Part shown: in pieces, positions 34,579 to 43,058 of the stretch | Layout: each line of letters starts with the position of its first letter | Position numbering within the stretch: position 1 is the first letter of the stretch | Source of the DNA: Parasphingorhabdus sp. | Lineage (GTDB): Bacteria > Pseudomonadota > Alphaproteobacteria > Sphingomonadales > Sphingomonadaceae | Length of the DNA: 64,000 bases | Direction of reading: 5' to 3' | NCBI GenBank assembly: GCA_030373505.1 | Contig: JAUCYS010000008.1 | Location: 1-64,000 of the forward strand | Notes under the pieces: generated by a model | Databases searched by the model: none | What the model was told of the DNA's origin: nothing | What the model saw: the letters and a program-made list of their open reading frames with translations, nothing else | Program-made: the position numbers and the translations under genes

Positions 34579-36852
34579 ATGAAAAAGAAACTGACAGGCC
34601 TATCGGCAGCAAGCGTCTTGGCGATATTGATGGCGGGAAGCGCGGCAGCCCAGACCAGCGATCCCGGAGCCAACTCCCGGGTCGACACCGGCGCCATCGT
34701 CGTTACGGCCCAGCGGCGTGAACAGCGGCTTCAGGATGTCGGCCTGTCGGTGACGGCGTTCAGTGCGGAAACCTTGCAGAATCTGGGTGTCGATGACAGC
34801 ACCGCGATCGCCGAATTTGTCCCCAATCTGGAGATTGGCGATCCGCTGGGGGCCGGCAGCCAGCCGGCGATCTTCATCCGCGGCATCGGACTGAATGATT
34901 TCAACAGCAACAACGCCGGTCCCAACGGTGTCTATGTCGACGAAGTCTATATCAGTTCGCCCAGCGCGCAGGCCTTCCAGATATTCGATCTGGACCGGGT
35001 CGAGGTGCTGCGCGGGCCGCAGGGCACGCTCTATGGGCGCAATACAACCGGCGGCGCGATCAACTTCATCACCGCGCGGCCAACGGCCAGCCCGACTGCT
35101 TCGGGCCGGTTGAGCTACGGCTCGTTCGATACGGTAACGGCGGAAGGCGCGGTCAGCGGGCCCTTGTCGGATGATGTGCGCGCCCGTGTCGCTGCGATCT
35201 ACAATTATGGCGACGGCTATATCCTGAACCGGGTCACCGGCAACCGGAACAACGGGACCTCCAATTATGCCGGTCGGTTGCTGATCGACGCGGATGCCAG
35301 CGACAATTTCGCTCTGCGCTTCAATCTCCACGGCGGTTCGCTGGACACGACGGCGCCGCAATACCGGTCGCAGGGCGTGCTCGATCCAGCGACCGGCGCG
35401 CCCTGCAGTGTCAGTGCCATTCAGGCCGGCGGCTGCACCGATGCCCTCGGCTATGTCAGCCCGACAGATCTGCGCACTGGCGACTATAATCGCGAAGGGG
35501 ACCTGACGGTCGACAGCTGGGGCGGCTCGCTGACTGCGGAATGGAATGTCGGCGACGTGACGCTGGTGTCCCTTTCTGCCTATGAATATCTCGACAAGCT
35601 GCAGCAGGAAGAAACCGACGCCAGTCCGAACCGTCTCCTCGAACTCGACTACGGGACAACGTCGGAAACCTTCACCCAGGAACTGCGCGCCAATGGCGAG
35701 ACCGATTCGATGCGCTGGCTGGCCGGCCTTTACTATCTCTGGGAGGAGATCGACCAGAACCAGACCGCCGACCTGTTCCGCGACCTGCGCCCTCTGGTCG
35801 AATCGATCGATCCGGTCGCCTTTCCGGGCGGCTTTGATCCGGATGGAGCATCGGGCGTAGCGCCGATATTCTTCAGTCGCACGCTCAATTCGCAGCGCAC
35901 CGAGTCGGTGGCGGCCTATGCCCAGGTCGAATATGATATCACCAACAGCCTGCAGGTCACGCTCGGCGGTCGCTATACCAAGGAATCGCGCGACTTCACC
36001 TCGTCCCTCACTTTCGAGGAGCCAAGCTTTGACTTCCCTGTCTTCGCTATCACCGATGGCTTGGACAATGACGATTTCTCCTGGCGCTTGGCGCTGGATT
36101 ATCAGGCAACCGATGATGTTCTGCTCTATGCAAGCTATGCCACCGGCTTCAAGAGCGGCGGCTTCAACGGTGGTGTCGTTTTCGATCCGGTGGCCCTGGC
36201 GCCGATCGGGGAAGAATCGCTGGCTGCCTATGAACTGGGCTTCAAGTCGCAATTTGCCGATCGCCGGGTGACGCTGAATGCCGCCGCTTTCTATTATGAC
36301 TATAGCGATCTGCAGGTGTTCACGCTGGTCAATACAGGCGGTGTCCCGACCCAGATTCTGGACAATGCCGCGGATGCAAAAATCACCGGTTTTGAAGTCG
36401 AATTTGTCGCGGAGCCGGTCGATGACCTGCGCTTCAATATCGGCCTGGGCTATCTTGACACCGAGCTGCAGAATTTCCAATCCGGCACGGGGCTCGATCT
36501 GTCCGGCAACCGCCTTGCCCTTGCCCCAAAATGGTCACTGAGCGGCATTGTGTCCTATGACTGGCATCTCGGGGCCGGGACGCTCCGTGCTCAGGGCTCG
36601 CTCAGCTATCGCAGCCATGTGTTCTTCTCGACCGAGAATGATCCGCTGATCGCGCAGGACGGCTACGGGCTGCTCGGCGCGCGGCTGCAATATGAAAGTC
36701 CGGACAAAAGCTGGCACGCCGCCGTGTTCGGCGAAAATCTGGCCGATACCGACTATCTGACCTACGCCGTCGATCTGTCCGATTTCGGTTTCAACCAGTT
36801 GATGGTTGCCCCCGGTCGCTCGTTCGGCGCGGAGGTCGGTTTCAAGTTCTGA
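34579..36852 (+). CDS. TonB-dependent outer-membrane receptor
   Basis: A 757-residue receptor. The signal peptide MKKKLTGLSAASVLAILMAG ends at about SAAAQ (residue 25). The TonB box is AIVVTAQRR, the plug contains VEVLRGPQGTLYGRNTTGGA, and the barrel ends in GAEVGFKF. GGGGG lies upstream of the ATG. It has no STN domain. It is divergent from the cupin-oxidase-SDR operon and convergent with the AraC gene, so it probably brings the amine-containing substrate of this block across the outer membrane. The barrel holds the YASYATGFKSGGFNGG motif common to this receptor family. Confidence 0.93.
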   Translation: MKKKLTGLSAASVLAILMAGSAAAQTSDPGANSRVDTGAIVVTAQRREQRLQDVGLSVTAFSAETLQNLGVDDSTAIAEFVPNLEIGDPLGAGSQPAIFIRGIGLNDFNSNNAGPNGVYVDEVYISSPSAQAFQIFDLDRVEVLRGPQGTLYGRNTTGGAINFITARPTASPTASGRLSYGSFDTVTAEGAVSGPLSDDVRARVAAIYNYGDGYILNRVTGNRNNGTSNYAGRLLIDADASDNFALRFNLHGGSLDTTAPQYRSQGVLDPATGAPCSVSAIQAGGCTDALGYVSPTDLRTGDYNREGDLTVDSWGGSLTAEWNVGDVTLVSLSAYEYLDKLQQEETDASPNRLLELDYGTTSETFTQELRANGETDSMRWLAGLYYLWEEIDQNQTADLFRDLRPLVESIDPVAFPGGFDPDGASGVAPIFFSRTLNSQRTESVAAYAQVEYDITNSLQVTLGGRYTKESRDFTSSLTFEEPSFDFPVFAITDGLDNDDFSWRLALDYQATDDVLLYASYATGFKSGGFNGGVVFDPVALAPIGEESLAAYELGFKSQFADRRVTLNAAAFYYDYSDLQVFTLVNTGGVPTQILDNAADAKITGFEVEFVAEPVDDLRFNIGLGYLDTELQNFQSGTGLDLSGNRLALAPKWSLSGIVSYDWHLGAGTLRAQGSLSYRSHVFFSTENDPLIAQDGYGLLGARLQYESPDKSWHAAVFGENLADTDYLTYAVDLSDFGFNQLMVAPGRSFGAEVGFKF

Positions 36853-36875
36853 CAGCGGCCGTCGCGAGCGGGAGA

Positions 36876-37919
36876 CTAGGCTTTGTCGGCCCGGTGCCGC
36901 TCGCGATAGGCGATCGGGGTCAGGCCGGTCGAGCGCTTGAACGCCTTGATGAAGGCGCTGGGATCGGAGAAGCCAAGGAAATAGGAGATTTCCTTGACCT
37001 CGGTTGACGTGTCTTCGAGATAGCGTCTGGCTTCCTCCTCGCGGACCTGGCTGATCAGATCGGAAAAGCTGACGCCTTGCGCGTCGAGCCGCCGCTGCAG
37101 GGTGCGTTGCTGGACGGCGAGCAGCTGGCTTATCGCAGCCAGGCTTGGCGGCTTGCCGGAGAGGCGTACCCGGACCAGCTCTTTCACCGAATCAACCAGG
37201 GTCTGCGTCTTGGGCAATTCCTCGATCAGATCCTCCAGATGCTTGCTGATCACATAATAGAGGCGATGATCCGCCGCCAGATTTTCCAGATCGCCCGCCC
37301 GGCGTTCGTAGTGGAGCGAGTTGACGTCGGCATCGAAGATCGGGCGAACGCCGAGATATTTTTCGTAAGCCGAGGTCTCGGCGACCTGCGGGTGCATGAA
37401 ACTGGCATGGACCGGGGCAGCAAGACCCCCGCTCATCCGGCGGATTTGGTTCGCGGTGAAAGAGAGGCTGAATTCCGCATCCTGATCACGATGGCGGACT
37501 GCGGGATGGAGAATGGCATATTCGATACGCATGAAATCCCGGTCGCGCACCGCCTTTGCATGGGTTCCGCTCTGCCATGGCGGCAGAAACCGTTCGAGCG
37601 CGCTGAGACATTCCCAGACCGTCGGTGCATTGAGCAAAACAAAACCCAGAGCGCCCCAGTTTGCCGGATCCTGCTCGAACCCGAGCTGCAATCCTGTCGA
37701 AGCTATGCCGGTTTCTTCCGCAACCAGCTTCATGAGCTCGGTGAAGGAGGACAGCTGCATCGACGCATAGGGATCCCGGACCGAGTCCAGATCGAGACCG
37801 AGCTGTCGAAACAGCGGCTGCGGTTCAATGCCGTGACGCTGCAGAAAGGATGTCAGGTTGGCTGCGGCCGCCGCTCGCACGAACGGCGCGGGCTCATAGG
37901 GTGCGCGTGGAGGTTCCAT
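36876..37919 (-). CDS. AraC-family transcriptional regulator (OruR-like)
   Basis: A 347-residue AraC regulator with an N-terminal ligand domain of the arabinose-binding / OruR type (about residues 20-210) and a C-terminal double helix-turn-helix (EISYFLGFSDPSAFIKAFKR, then STGLTPIAYRERH). Start 37919 (MEPPRAPYEPAPF) is preferred over 37964, which would add a cysteine-rich extension without family support. It is divergent from the amine oxidase and convergent with the receptor. OruR-like proteins often respond to ornithine or related amines, which suits the neighbouring amine oxidases. Repeats at 34415-34435 and 37949-37963 are candidate sites. Confidence 0.92.
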   Translation of the reverse strand: MEPPRAPYEPAPFVRAAAAANLTSFLQRHGIEPQPLFRQLGLDLDSVRDPYASMQLSSFTELMKLVAEETGIASTGLQLGFEQDPANWGALGFVLLNAPTVWECLSALERFLPPWQSGTHAKAVRDRDFMRIEYAILHPAVRHRDQDAEFSLSFTANQIRRMSGGLAAPVHASFMHPQVAETSAYEKYLGVRPIFDADVNSLHYERRAGDLENLAADHRLYYVISKHLEDLIEELPKTQTLVDSVKELVRVRLSGKPPSLAAISQLLAVQQRTLQRRLDAQGVSFSDLISQVREEEARRYLEDTSTEVKEISYFLGFSDPSAFIKAFKRSTGLTPIAYRERHRADKA

Positions 37920-38030
37920 GCAGCGGATATAACAGCATAGCGTGCGAAGTCTATCGCTTGTCATCTGAAAGCTATTGGCTCCTCGGCTGCCGATCTAGGA
38001 AAGGAACCGGAAACAGAGCGGAGATAGACG

Positions 38031-39554
38031 ATGACCAAGGGGATTACGCGCAGGACTATATTGGCGGCATCGGCGGTTCCAGCAGCGGCAAGCCTGGCGG
38101 GCCTGTCCGCTGCTCATGCGCAATCCACATCGCGCTCCGAAGCCGGCGGCGAATCTGGCGCGATCAGGGCCGATGTCGTGATATGCGGTGGCGGCCTGTC
38201 CGGCATGACGGCCGCCTGGCGGCTCGCCCAGGCGGGCAAATGCGTCGCCGTGCTGGAAGCTTCGGACCGGCTCGGCGGACGAACCTTCACGCGGCGGGCC
38301 AGCGATGGCGCTGCGTTTGATCTCGGCGCGCAATATGTCGGGCCTAGCCAGACACGCGTTCTCAAGCTGGCGGCTGAACTCGGGATCGCGGTGTTCAAGG
38401 GCTATGGTCCGGGCGACGGCCTGCTAGACTATCAGGGAAAACGCTTCCGGCTTCCCGATGGTGCCTTTGCGCTGGACGAGGCGGATCTCGAGGAATTCGG
38501 GCGGGTCACCGCGGCGATCAATGCGCTGGCCGCACAGGTGCCGCTGGATGCACCTCAAAAGGCGCCGGAAGCCAAGGCCTGGGATGCGATGACGATGCGG
38601 ACATGGATCGGGGAAAATGTCCGCGCGCCGCTGGTCGCGGCCTTTGTCGAGCTGGCCGTGACAGCGTTGCTGGGGGCCTCGCCCGACGAAATCTCCGTGC
38701 TCTTCTTTGCCTATTATGTGCGCCATGGCGATTCCTTCGAAATGCTGATCTCGACGCGCGACGGCGCGCAAGATTCGCGTTTTGTCGGCGGCGCGCAGCA
38801 GTTCAGCCAGCGTCTCGCCAAACGGCTGCCGGCCGGTTCGGTGCATCTGCAATCGCCGGTCAGCAAAATCGTTCAAACGGCGAGCGGCGTCGAGGTTTCC
38901 GCTGGTGAGATCAGCATCGCTGCCGATCAGGTGATCGTCGCCATGCCGCCCGGAGCCGCCGACCGGATCGTCTTCGATCCGCCGCTGCCGACGGCCCGGC
39001 GCGAGCTGCAGGCGCGTTCGCCGATGGGCCGCTATATGAAAATCATTGCGTCCTATGATCGTGCCTTCTGGAAAGATGCTGGTCTCAACGGCGAGGCGCT
39101 CAACCTCTCGGGCTATCTGTTCGGCGTGTTCGATGAATCCGAACCGGCAGCGGGCAGCCACGCGCTGCTCGGCTTTGCCGCAGCGGACAAGCTGATCGAG
39201 CTGCGCGCCTTGTCGCCAGCCGAGAGACGCGCACGCATCCTCGCCGAATTTGCTTCCTTCTTTGGCGAGGCCGCGCTGACCCCGACCGCCTATCTGGAAT
39301 ATGACTGGGATGACGATCATTGGGTCGGCGGGGGGCCGGTCATCTGTCCGCCGCCGGGTACGCTGAGCCGGGTCGGTGCAGCCCTCAGAGAGCCGGTCGG
39401 GCGCATTCACTGGGCCGGAACGGAAGCGGCACCGAAATGGACGGGCTATCTTGATGGCGCCGTGCGCGCCGGGGAAGCAGCGGCAAAAACCGTGATCGCC
39501 CGGTCCGGTTCTGCGGCCGCTCAAGCCAGCTATTCCAGAGGAGAAAAATCATGA
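38031..39554 (+). CDS. Flavin monoamine oxidase family protein, Tat-exported
   Basis: A 507-residue FAD amine oxidase. The N-terminus ITRRTILAASAVPAAASLAG is a twin-arginine signal ending near AHAQ (about residue 31), so the folded flavoprotein is predicted in the periplasm. The FAD loop is DVVICGGGLSGMTAAWRLAQ, then SDRLGGRTFT. The C-terminal flavin-binding end WAGTEAAPKWTGYLDGAVRA is intact. It oxidises a primary or secondary amine to the imine/aldehyde with H2O2 release. The stop overlaps the RidA start (ATGA at 39551-39554). It is divergent from the AraC regulator, which probably controls it. Confidence 0.9.
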   Translation: MTKGITRRTILAASAVPAAASLAGLSAAHAQSTSRSEAGGESGAIRADVVICGGGLSGMTAAWRLAQAGKCVAVLEASDRLGGRTFTRRASDGAAFDLGAQYVGPSQTRVLKLAAELGIAVFKGYGPGDGLLDYQGKRFRLPDGAFALDEADLEEFGRVTAAINALAAQVPLDAPQKAPEAKAWDAMTMRTWIGENVRAPLVAAFVELAVTALLGASPDEISVLFFAYYVRHGDSFEMLISTRDGAQDSRFVGGAQQFSQRLAKRLPAGSVHLQSPVSKIVQTASGVEVSAGEISIAADQVIVAMPPGAADRIVFDPPLPTARRELQARSPMGRYMKIIASYDRAFWKDAGLNGEALNLSGYLFGVFDESEPAAGSHALLGFAAADKLIELRALSPAERRARILAEFASFFGEAALTPTAYLEYDWDDDHWVGGGPVICPPPGTLSRVGAALREPVGRIHWAGTEAAPKWTGYLDGAVRAGEAAAKTVIARSGSAAAQASYSRGEKS

Positions 39555-39949
39555 AGCCCTTTCAACCCGTCACCCCGGCTCCGTTCCGCGAGGGAGCAGA
39601 AGCCTGGCAATTTTCGCCAGCGGTGATCGCTGGCAACCAGCTCCATATCTCGGGGCAGATCGGATTGAATCCGGAAGATATGAGCGTGCCGGACGACCTT
39701 GAGACCCAGATCCAGAATATTTTTGCCGCGTTCGACCTGATCCTTGCCGAGGCGGGTGCGACGGCTTCCGATATTTTCAGCATGACGAGCTATCATGTCG
39801 GCGATATGGACGTGCAATTGCCCGTCTTTATCGCCGCCCGCGCCGCCTTTCTGAAGACACCACCGCCCGCCTGGACCGCGGTCGGCGTATCAAAGCTAGC
39901 GATACCGGGATTGCTGATCGAGGTGTCGGCGATAGCGGCGAAAAATTGA
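39551..39949 (+). CDS. RidA/YjgF-family protein
   Basis: A 132-residue RidA-family protein with the usual start of the core (VIAGNQLHISGQIGL) and the second half YHVGDMDVQLPVFIAARAAF, then PPPAWTAVGVSKLAIPGLLI. The family arginine is replaced in this region by a valine/serine context (VGVSKLA), so it may not be a classical enamine deaminase. It is coupled to the amine oxidase by a four-base overlap. It is cytoplasmic, while the oxidase seems to be exported, so it more likely handles an imine or enamine arising after uptake. This is the second RidA-type gene in the window tied to nitrogen chemistry. Confidence 0.85.
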   Translation: MKPFQPVTPAPFREGAEAWQFSPAVIAGNQLHISGQIGLNPEDMSVPDDLETQIQNIFAAFDLILAEAGATASDIFSMTSYHVGDMDVQLPVFIAARAAFLKTPPPAWTAVGVSKLAIPGLLIEVSAIAAKN

Positions 39950-40339
39950 GACGCCGCTCGCCATCTATTGGGCCGGATGCTCCTGACCATATAGCTGGTA
40001 GTCTCGCTTTGACGGAGTGACCACGATCCTCCGGGCCGGATGCGATGGGGATGTCGGCAATCCTTGGGCGATGGGGGCTTGCCTTGCCCGGAGGAAATCG
40101 TGGTTTTTGGTATGACCGGCTTCAGACGGAGCAACGAAACCGGTGCACAAACCCTGTCTATCGTTCATCGCCTGTCGGGAAGATGTCGGGAAACTAAACT
40201 TTTTGTAATGTAGAAAGCTGGAACTATCTCCACCGCTGGACGGGCGTATCGAGATTAACAATTTTTAATCCACCGATCAGCCTGCGGCAAGTTTCCGGTT
40301 CTTATCAGGGGGCTGTTTTATGAAAAAGGAAGATAGACC
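39950..40339. other. Intergenic region upstream of the DUF6491 gene
   Basis: 390 bases without a credible gene; short frames here have no ribosome sites or family resemblance. The right part is AT-rich and holds the inverted repeat GATTAACAATTTTTAATC (40254-40271), about 70 bases upstream of the DUF6491 start, resembling elements upstream of yfdX and htrA. Confidence 0.5.
40254..40271. promoter_or_regulatory. AT-rich dyad, candidate response-regulator site
   Basis: GATTAA-CAATTT-TTAATC is a 6-bp dyad with a 6-base spacer. Related GAACAT/TTTTTTAATC elements lie at 42953-42967 (before yfdX) and 46430-46450 (before htrA), all around the two-component system at 40803-42851. Confidence 0.4.
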
Positions 40340-40756
40340 ATGACGCTTTCCAGAAAACTGATTTTTGCTTGCGGGCTGCCGCTGGCGCTGTGTTCAACCG
40401 CCGGCACTGCTTATGCAGCAGGGAAATCTCCCCAGGACCAGCTTCAGGAAACATTGTCGGGTTATGCCGCTGGCCAACCGGTGAATTGCATCTCGCAATA
40501 TGCCATCCAGTCGGTCAAGATTTTTGACAAGACGGCGCTGCTTTATGAAATGGCCGGCGACAAATATTATCTCAATATTCCTGATACGGGCGCGAAGTCA
40601 TTGGATGACCAGGATGTCCTCGTCACCGAGAACTGGACGTCACAGCTCTGCAATGTGGATATTGTCAAATTGTGGGACCCCGGCAGCCGGATAGTAACGG
40701 GCTTTGTCGGGCTGGGAAAGTTCATCCCCTATACCAGGACCAGGGAATATAAGTGA
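40340..40756 (+). CDS. DUF6491-like exported protein
   Basis: A 138-residue protein with a clear signal peptide (LIFACGLPLALCSTAGTAYA) cut at about residue 26, leaving a small periplasmic protein with two cysteines (VNCISQYAIQ and SQLCNVDIVK) that may pair. The pattern resembles DUF6491 proteins of sphingomonads, whose role is unknown. An AAGGA site lies before the ATG. It is convergent with the histidine kinase gene and has an AT-rich dyad upstream, so it may belong to the regulon of that two-component system. Confidence 0.75.
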   Translation: MTLSRKLIFACGLPLALCSTAGTAYAAGKSPQDQLQETLSGYAAGQPVNCISQYAIQSVKIFDKTALLYEMAGDKYYLNIPDTGAKSLDDQDVLVTENWTSQLCNVDIVKLWDPGSRIVTGFVGLGKFIPYTRTREYK

Positions 40757-40802
40757 CCGGACTGCATCATACGCGTCAGTCTGCACCGCAAAAGAGCTAC
40801 CG

Positions 40803-42167
40803 CTAGCGAAACAGGGTCACATCGACCCGCAATCCGGGCCCGTTGTCTTTCAGCTCCGCTGTGCCGCCATGCAATTTGGCCACGGCTTCGACAAGCGACA
40901 GGCCCAGCCCCGAACCGGTCTGGGTCCGTGCGCTGTCCAGCCGCCCAAACCGCTTCTGCGCCTCTGCCCTGCGCTCGGCGGGAATGCCTTTGCCATTATC
41001 GGCGACCGATAATATGATCTTGTCGCCCTGCCGGGCGGCGGTGAGGCGGACAACATCTGCTCCTTCGGCATATTTCAGGGCATTTTCTATCAGGTTGCCC
41101 AGGGCCTGGCTCACCAGTTCGCGGTGCAGCGCCATCGTCAAACCTGCGGGCGCGGCATATTGCAAATCGACCTCATGATCCTCCGCCAGCGGACCATAGA
41201 CTTCGACGAGATCCGACAAAAGCGCGCTGATCTCGGTTTCGACAAAACGGTCCCTGCCGATTCCCGCTTCCGCTCGGCTGATCTGCAACGCCGTGGTCAG
41301 CATAGCCAGCAGGGTTTCCGCTTCCGTCGACACTTTCTGCAGCGCGGCCAGCGCCGTTTCATCCCTGGTTTCGACAATCGCGTGCTCGATAACCGATTTC
41401 AGGCGCGTGATCGGGGACCGCAAATCATGGGCAAGCCCGTCGGTCATCATCCGGAGTTCTGAAACCAGCGCCTCCAGCTGATCCAGCATTGCGTTGATGC
41501 CATCGCTCAAACGGTCAAACGGCCCGTCGGTGCCGTCGAGATATATGCGCTGCGACAGGTCGCCGCCGCGCACCGCATCGGTAACTTTTGTGACCACCTC
41601 AATCCTTCTGCTGATCAGCTTGCCGAGCAGAAAGGCGATCAGCAGGGCGATGGGCAGCGCCAGCACGAAGGCCGTCATGATCGCTGTCCGGTTGATCTCG
41701 GTAAGGCGTTGCTCGCTGGTCAGGACATGACCGGTCAGCAAGCGAGAACCATCCGGAAGTACGGTTGCCGTGAAGCCGATGGGTTCTGCTGTGTCCGAAC
41801 CCTTGCGATACAGATTCTGGATCGTCCAGTTGCTATTGTGAGTCAGCCGGGTCGGCCAGCGGTCGATATTGCCGACGACGTTCTGGCCACTGGGCAGGGT
41901 CAGCAATATCACCATGTCCCGGTTGCGGCCCAGCTCCAGCCGCTTTTCAATTTCATAGACGAGACCGGCCAGGCCGCCGCTGCGATATTGCACCAAGAGA
42001 TTGTCGTGCAATTCCCCGACAAAAGCCTTCTGCTCGCCGATCAGCGCTCGCTCGCTGGCTTTGTGGACGTAGAACAGGATTCCGCCCGTCGCCAGCAGCT
42101 GGGCCAGGAAAATCATCAGCACCAGGCGGCTGGTGGTGTAGCCAAAAATGCCGGAAAACCGAAAAAT
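40803..42167 (-). CDS. Sensor histidine kinase, probable ATT start
   Basis: Membrane sensor kinase: TM1 (LVLMIFLAQLLATGGILFYV), a periplasmic loop of about 120 residues, TM2 (AFVLALPIALLIAFLLGKLI), HAMP, H-box LAHDLRSPITRL, N-box LIENALKYA and G-boxes (VADNGKGIP, GSGLGLSL). The first ordinary start codons (GTG 42122, ATG 42116) would cut off the N-terminal end before TM1. The only codon with a good ribosome site is ATT at 42165-42167, preceded by GGAGG at 7 bases and lying three bases after the regulator's stop. This gives 454 residues. The signal is unknown, but the neighbours suggest envelope or acid stress. Confidence 0.87.
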   Translation of the reverse strand: MFRFSGIFGYTTSRLVLMIFLAQLLATGGILFYVHKASERALIGEQKAFVGELHDNLLVQYRSGGLAGLVYEIEKRLELGRNRDMVILLTLPSGQNVVGNIDRWPTRLTHNSNWTIQNLYRKGSDTAEPIGFTATVLPDGSRLLTGHVLTSEQRLTEINRTAIMTAFVLALPIALLIAFLLGKLISRRIEVVTKVTDAVRGGDLSQRIYLDGTDGPFDRLSDGINAMLDQLEALVSELRMMTDGLAHDLRSPITRLKSVIEHAIVETRDETALAALQKVSTEAETLLAMLTTALQISRAEAGIGRDRFVETEISALLSDLVEVYGPLAEDHEVDLQYAAPAGLTMALHRELVSQALGNLIENALKYAEGADVVRLTAARQGDKIILSVADNGKGIPAERRAEAQKRFGRLDSARTQTGSGLGLSLVEAVAKLHGGTAELKDNGPGLRVDVTLFR

Positions 42168-42170
42168 AGT

Positions 42171-42851
42171 CTATCCTCCGCCCAGCCGATACCCGGCACC
42201 GCGGATGGTGTGGAGGAGCGGCCGGTCAAATCCGTCATCCAGCTTGCGGCGCAGGCGGCTGATATGGACATCAATGACATTGGTGCCGGGGTCGAAATGA
42301 TAATCCCACACCCCTTCGAGCAACATCGTGCGCGTCACCACCTGCTCCGCATGGCGCATGAGATATTCGAGCAGCCGGAATTCTCTCGGTTGAAGATCGA
42401 TCAGCTTGCCAGCGCGGGTCACTCTGCGGGATAACAGGTCCAGTTTCAGATCCTCGCAGGACAGGGATGTTTCGACGCCGCTATTGCCGCCCTTGCGGAT
42501 CAGCAAATTGACCCGGGCCAGCAGTTCGGCAAAGGCAAAGGGCTTCACCAGATAATCGTCCGAACCGGCGAGCAGGCCTTCGATGCGATCTTCCGGTGCC
42601 CCCAGAGCGGACAATATGATGACCGGTGTTTCGATCTTTGCCGCGCGCAAGGCACTCAGCACCGACATGCCGTCCATCAGTGGCAGCATCCGGTCCAATA
42701 TGATTGCATCATAGCTGCCATCGCTCGCATGAAACAGGCCATCGCGACCGTTGTCCGCCTTGTCGACCAGAAATCCGGCCTCATCCATCGCCTTTGCGAT
42801 ATAGTTGGCGGTGGCCTGATCATCTTCGACCAGTAAAATTTTATGGCCCAT
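42171..42851 (-). CDS. OmpR-family response regulator
   Basis: A 226-residue response regulator. The receiver domain has the phosphorylated aspartate Asp53 (IILDRMLP), acidic pocket VEDD and the switch lysine in VKPFAFAEL. The C-terminal winged helix is of OmpR/PhoB type (VIDVHISRLRRKLDDG). It is closest in style to CusR/QseB-like regulators. It precedes the kinase by three bases and is divergent from yfdX. The AT-rich GAACATTTTTTAATC element at 42953-42967 in that divergent promoter is a plausible binding site. Confidence 0.95.
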   Translation of the reverse strand: MGHKILLVEDDQATANYIAKAMDEAGFLVDKADNGRDGLFHASDGSYDAIILDRMLPLMDGMSVLSALRAAKIETPVIILSALGAPEDRIEGLLAGSDDYLVKPFAFAELLARVNLLIRKGGNSGVETSLSCEDLKLDLLSRRVTRAGKLIDLQPREFRLLEYLMRHAEQVVTRTMLLEGVWDYHFDPGTNVIDVHISRLRRKLDDGFDRPLLHTIRGAGYRLGGG

Positions 42852-42952
42852 GGTCCAGGCTCCATATTGCGCAATAACGGCGGCATAAACCCTCGCGATT
42901 CAATGAGTCACGTTAAACTTTGGTCATGTTGTCCGGTCCGACCGACCAAAAT

Positions 42953-42967
42953 GAACATTTTTTAATC
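42953..42967. promoter_or_regulatory. AT-rich element between the response regulator and yfdX genes
   Basis: GAACATTTTTTAATC shares the TTTTTAATC core with 40254-40271 and 46430-46450. It is about 90 bases upstream of the YfdX start and about 100 bases upstream of the response-regulator start. It may be bound by the response regulator. Confidence 0.4.
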
Positions 42968-43058
42968 TGTCGGCAACCGTCCGGTGCCCTGCGCTCTTTC
43001 ATAATCGTCATTGCGGTGCGGCAAGTGGTCGCGCCTGAACATCAAATTCAGGAAAATA

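Noticed and set aside
34600-36480. A 626-residue open frame on the minus strand opposite the TonB receptor
   Set aside because: It is antisense to a clear receptor gene, has basic low-information sequence and no family motif; GC-rich codon bias opens the opposite frame.
38424-39524. A 366-residue minus-strand frame opposite the amine oxidase
   Set aside because: The plus-strand flavoenzyme is unambiguous; the opposite frame is Arg/Gly-rich noise.
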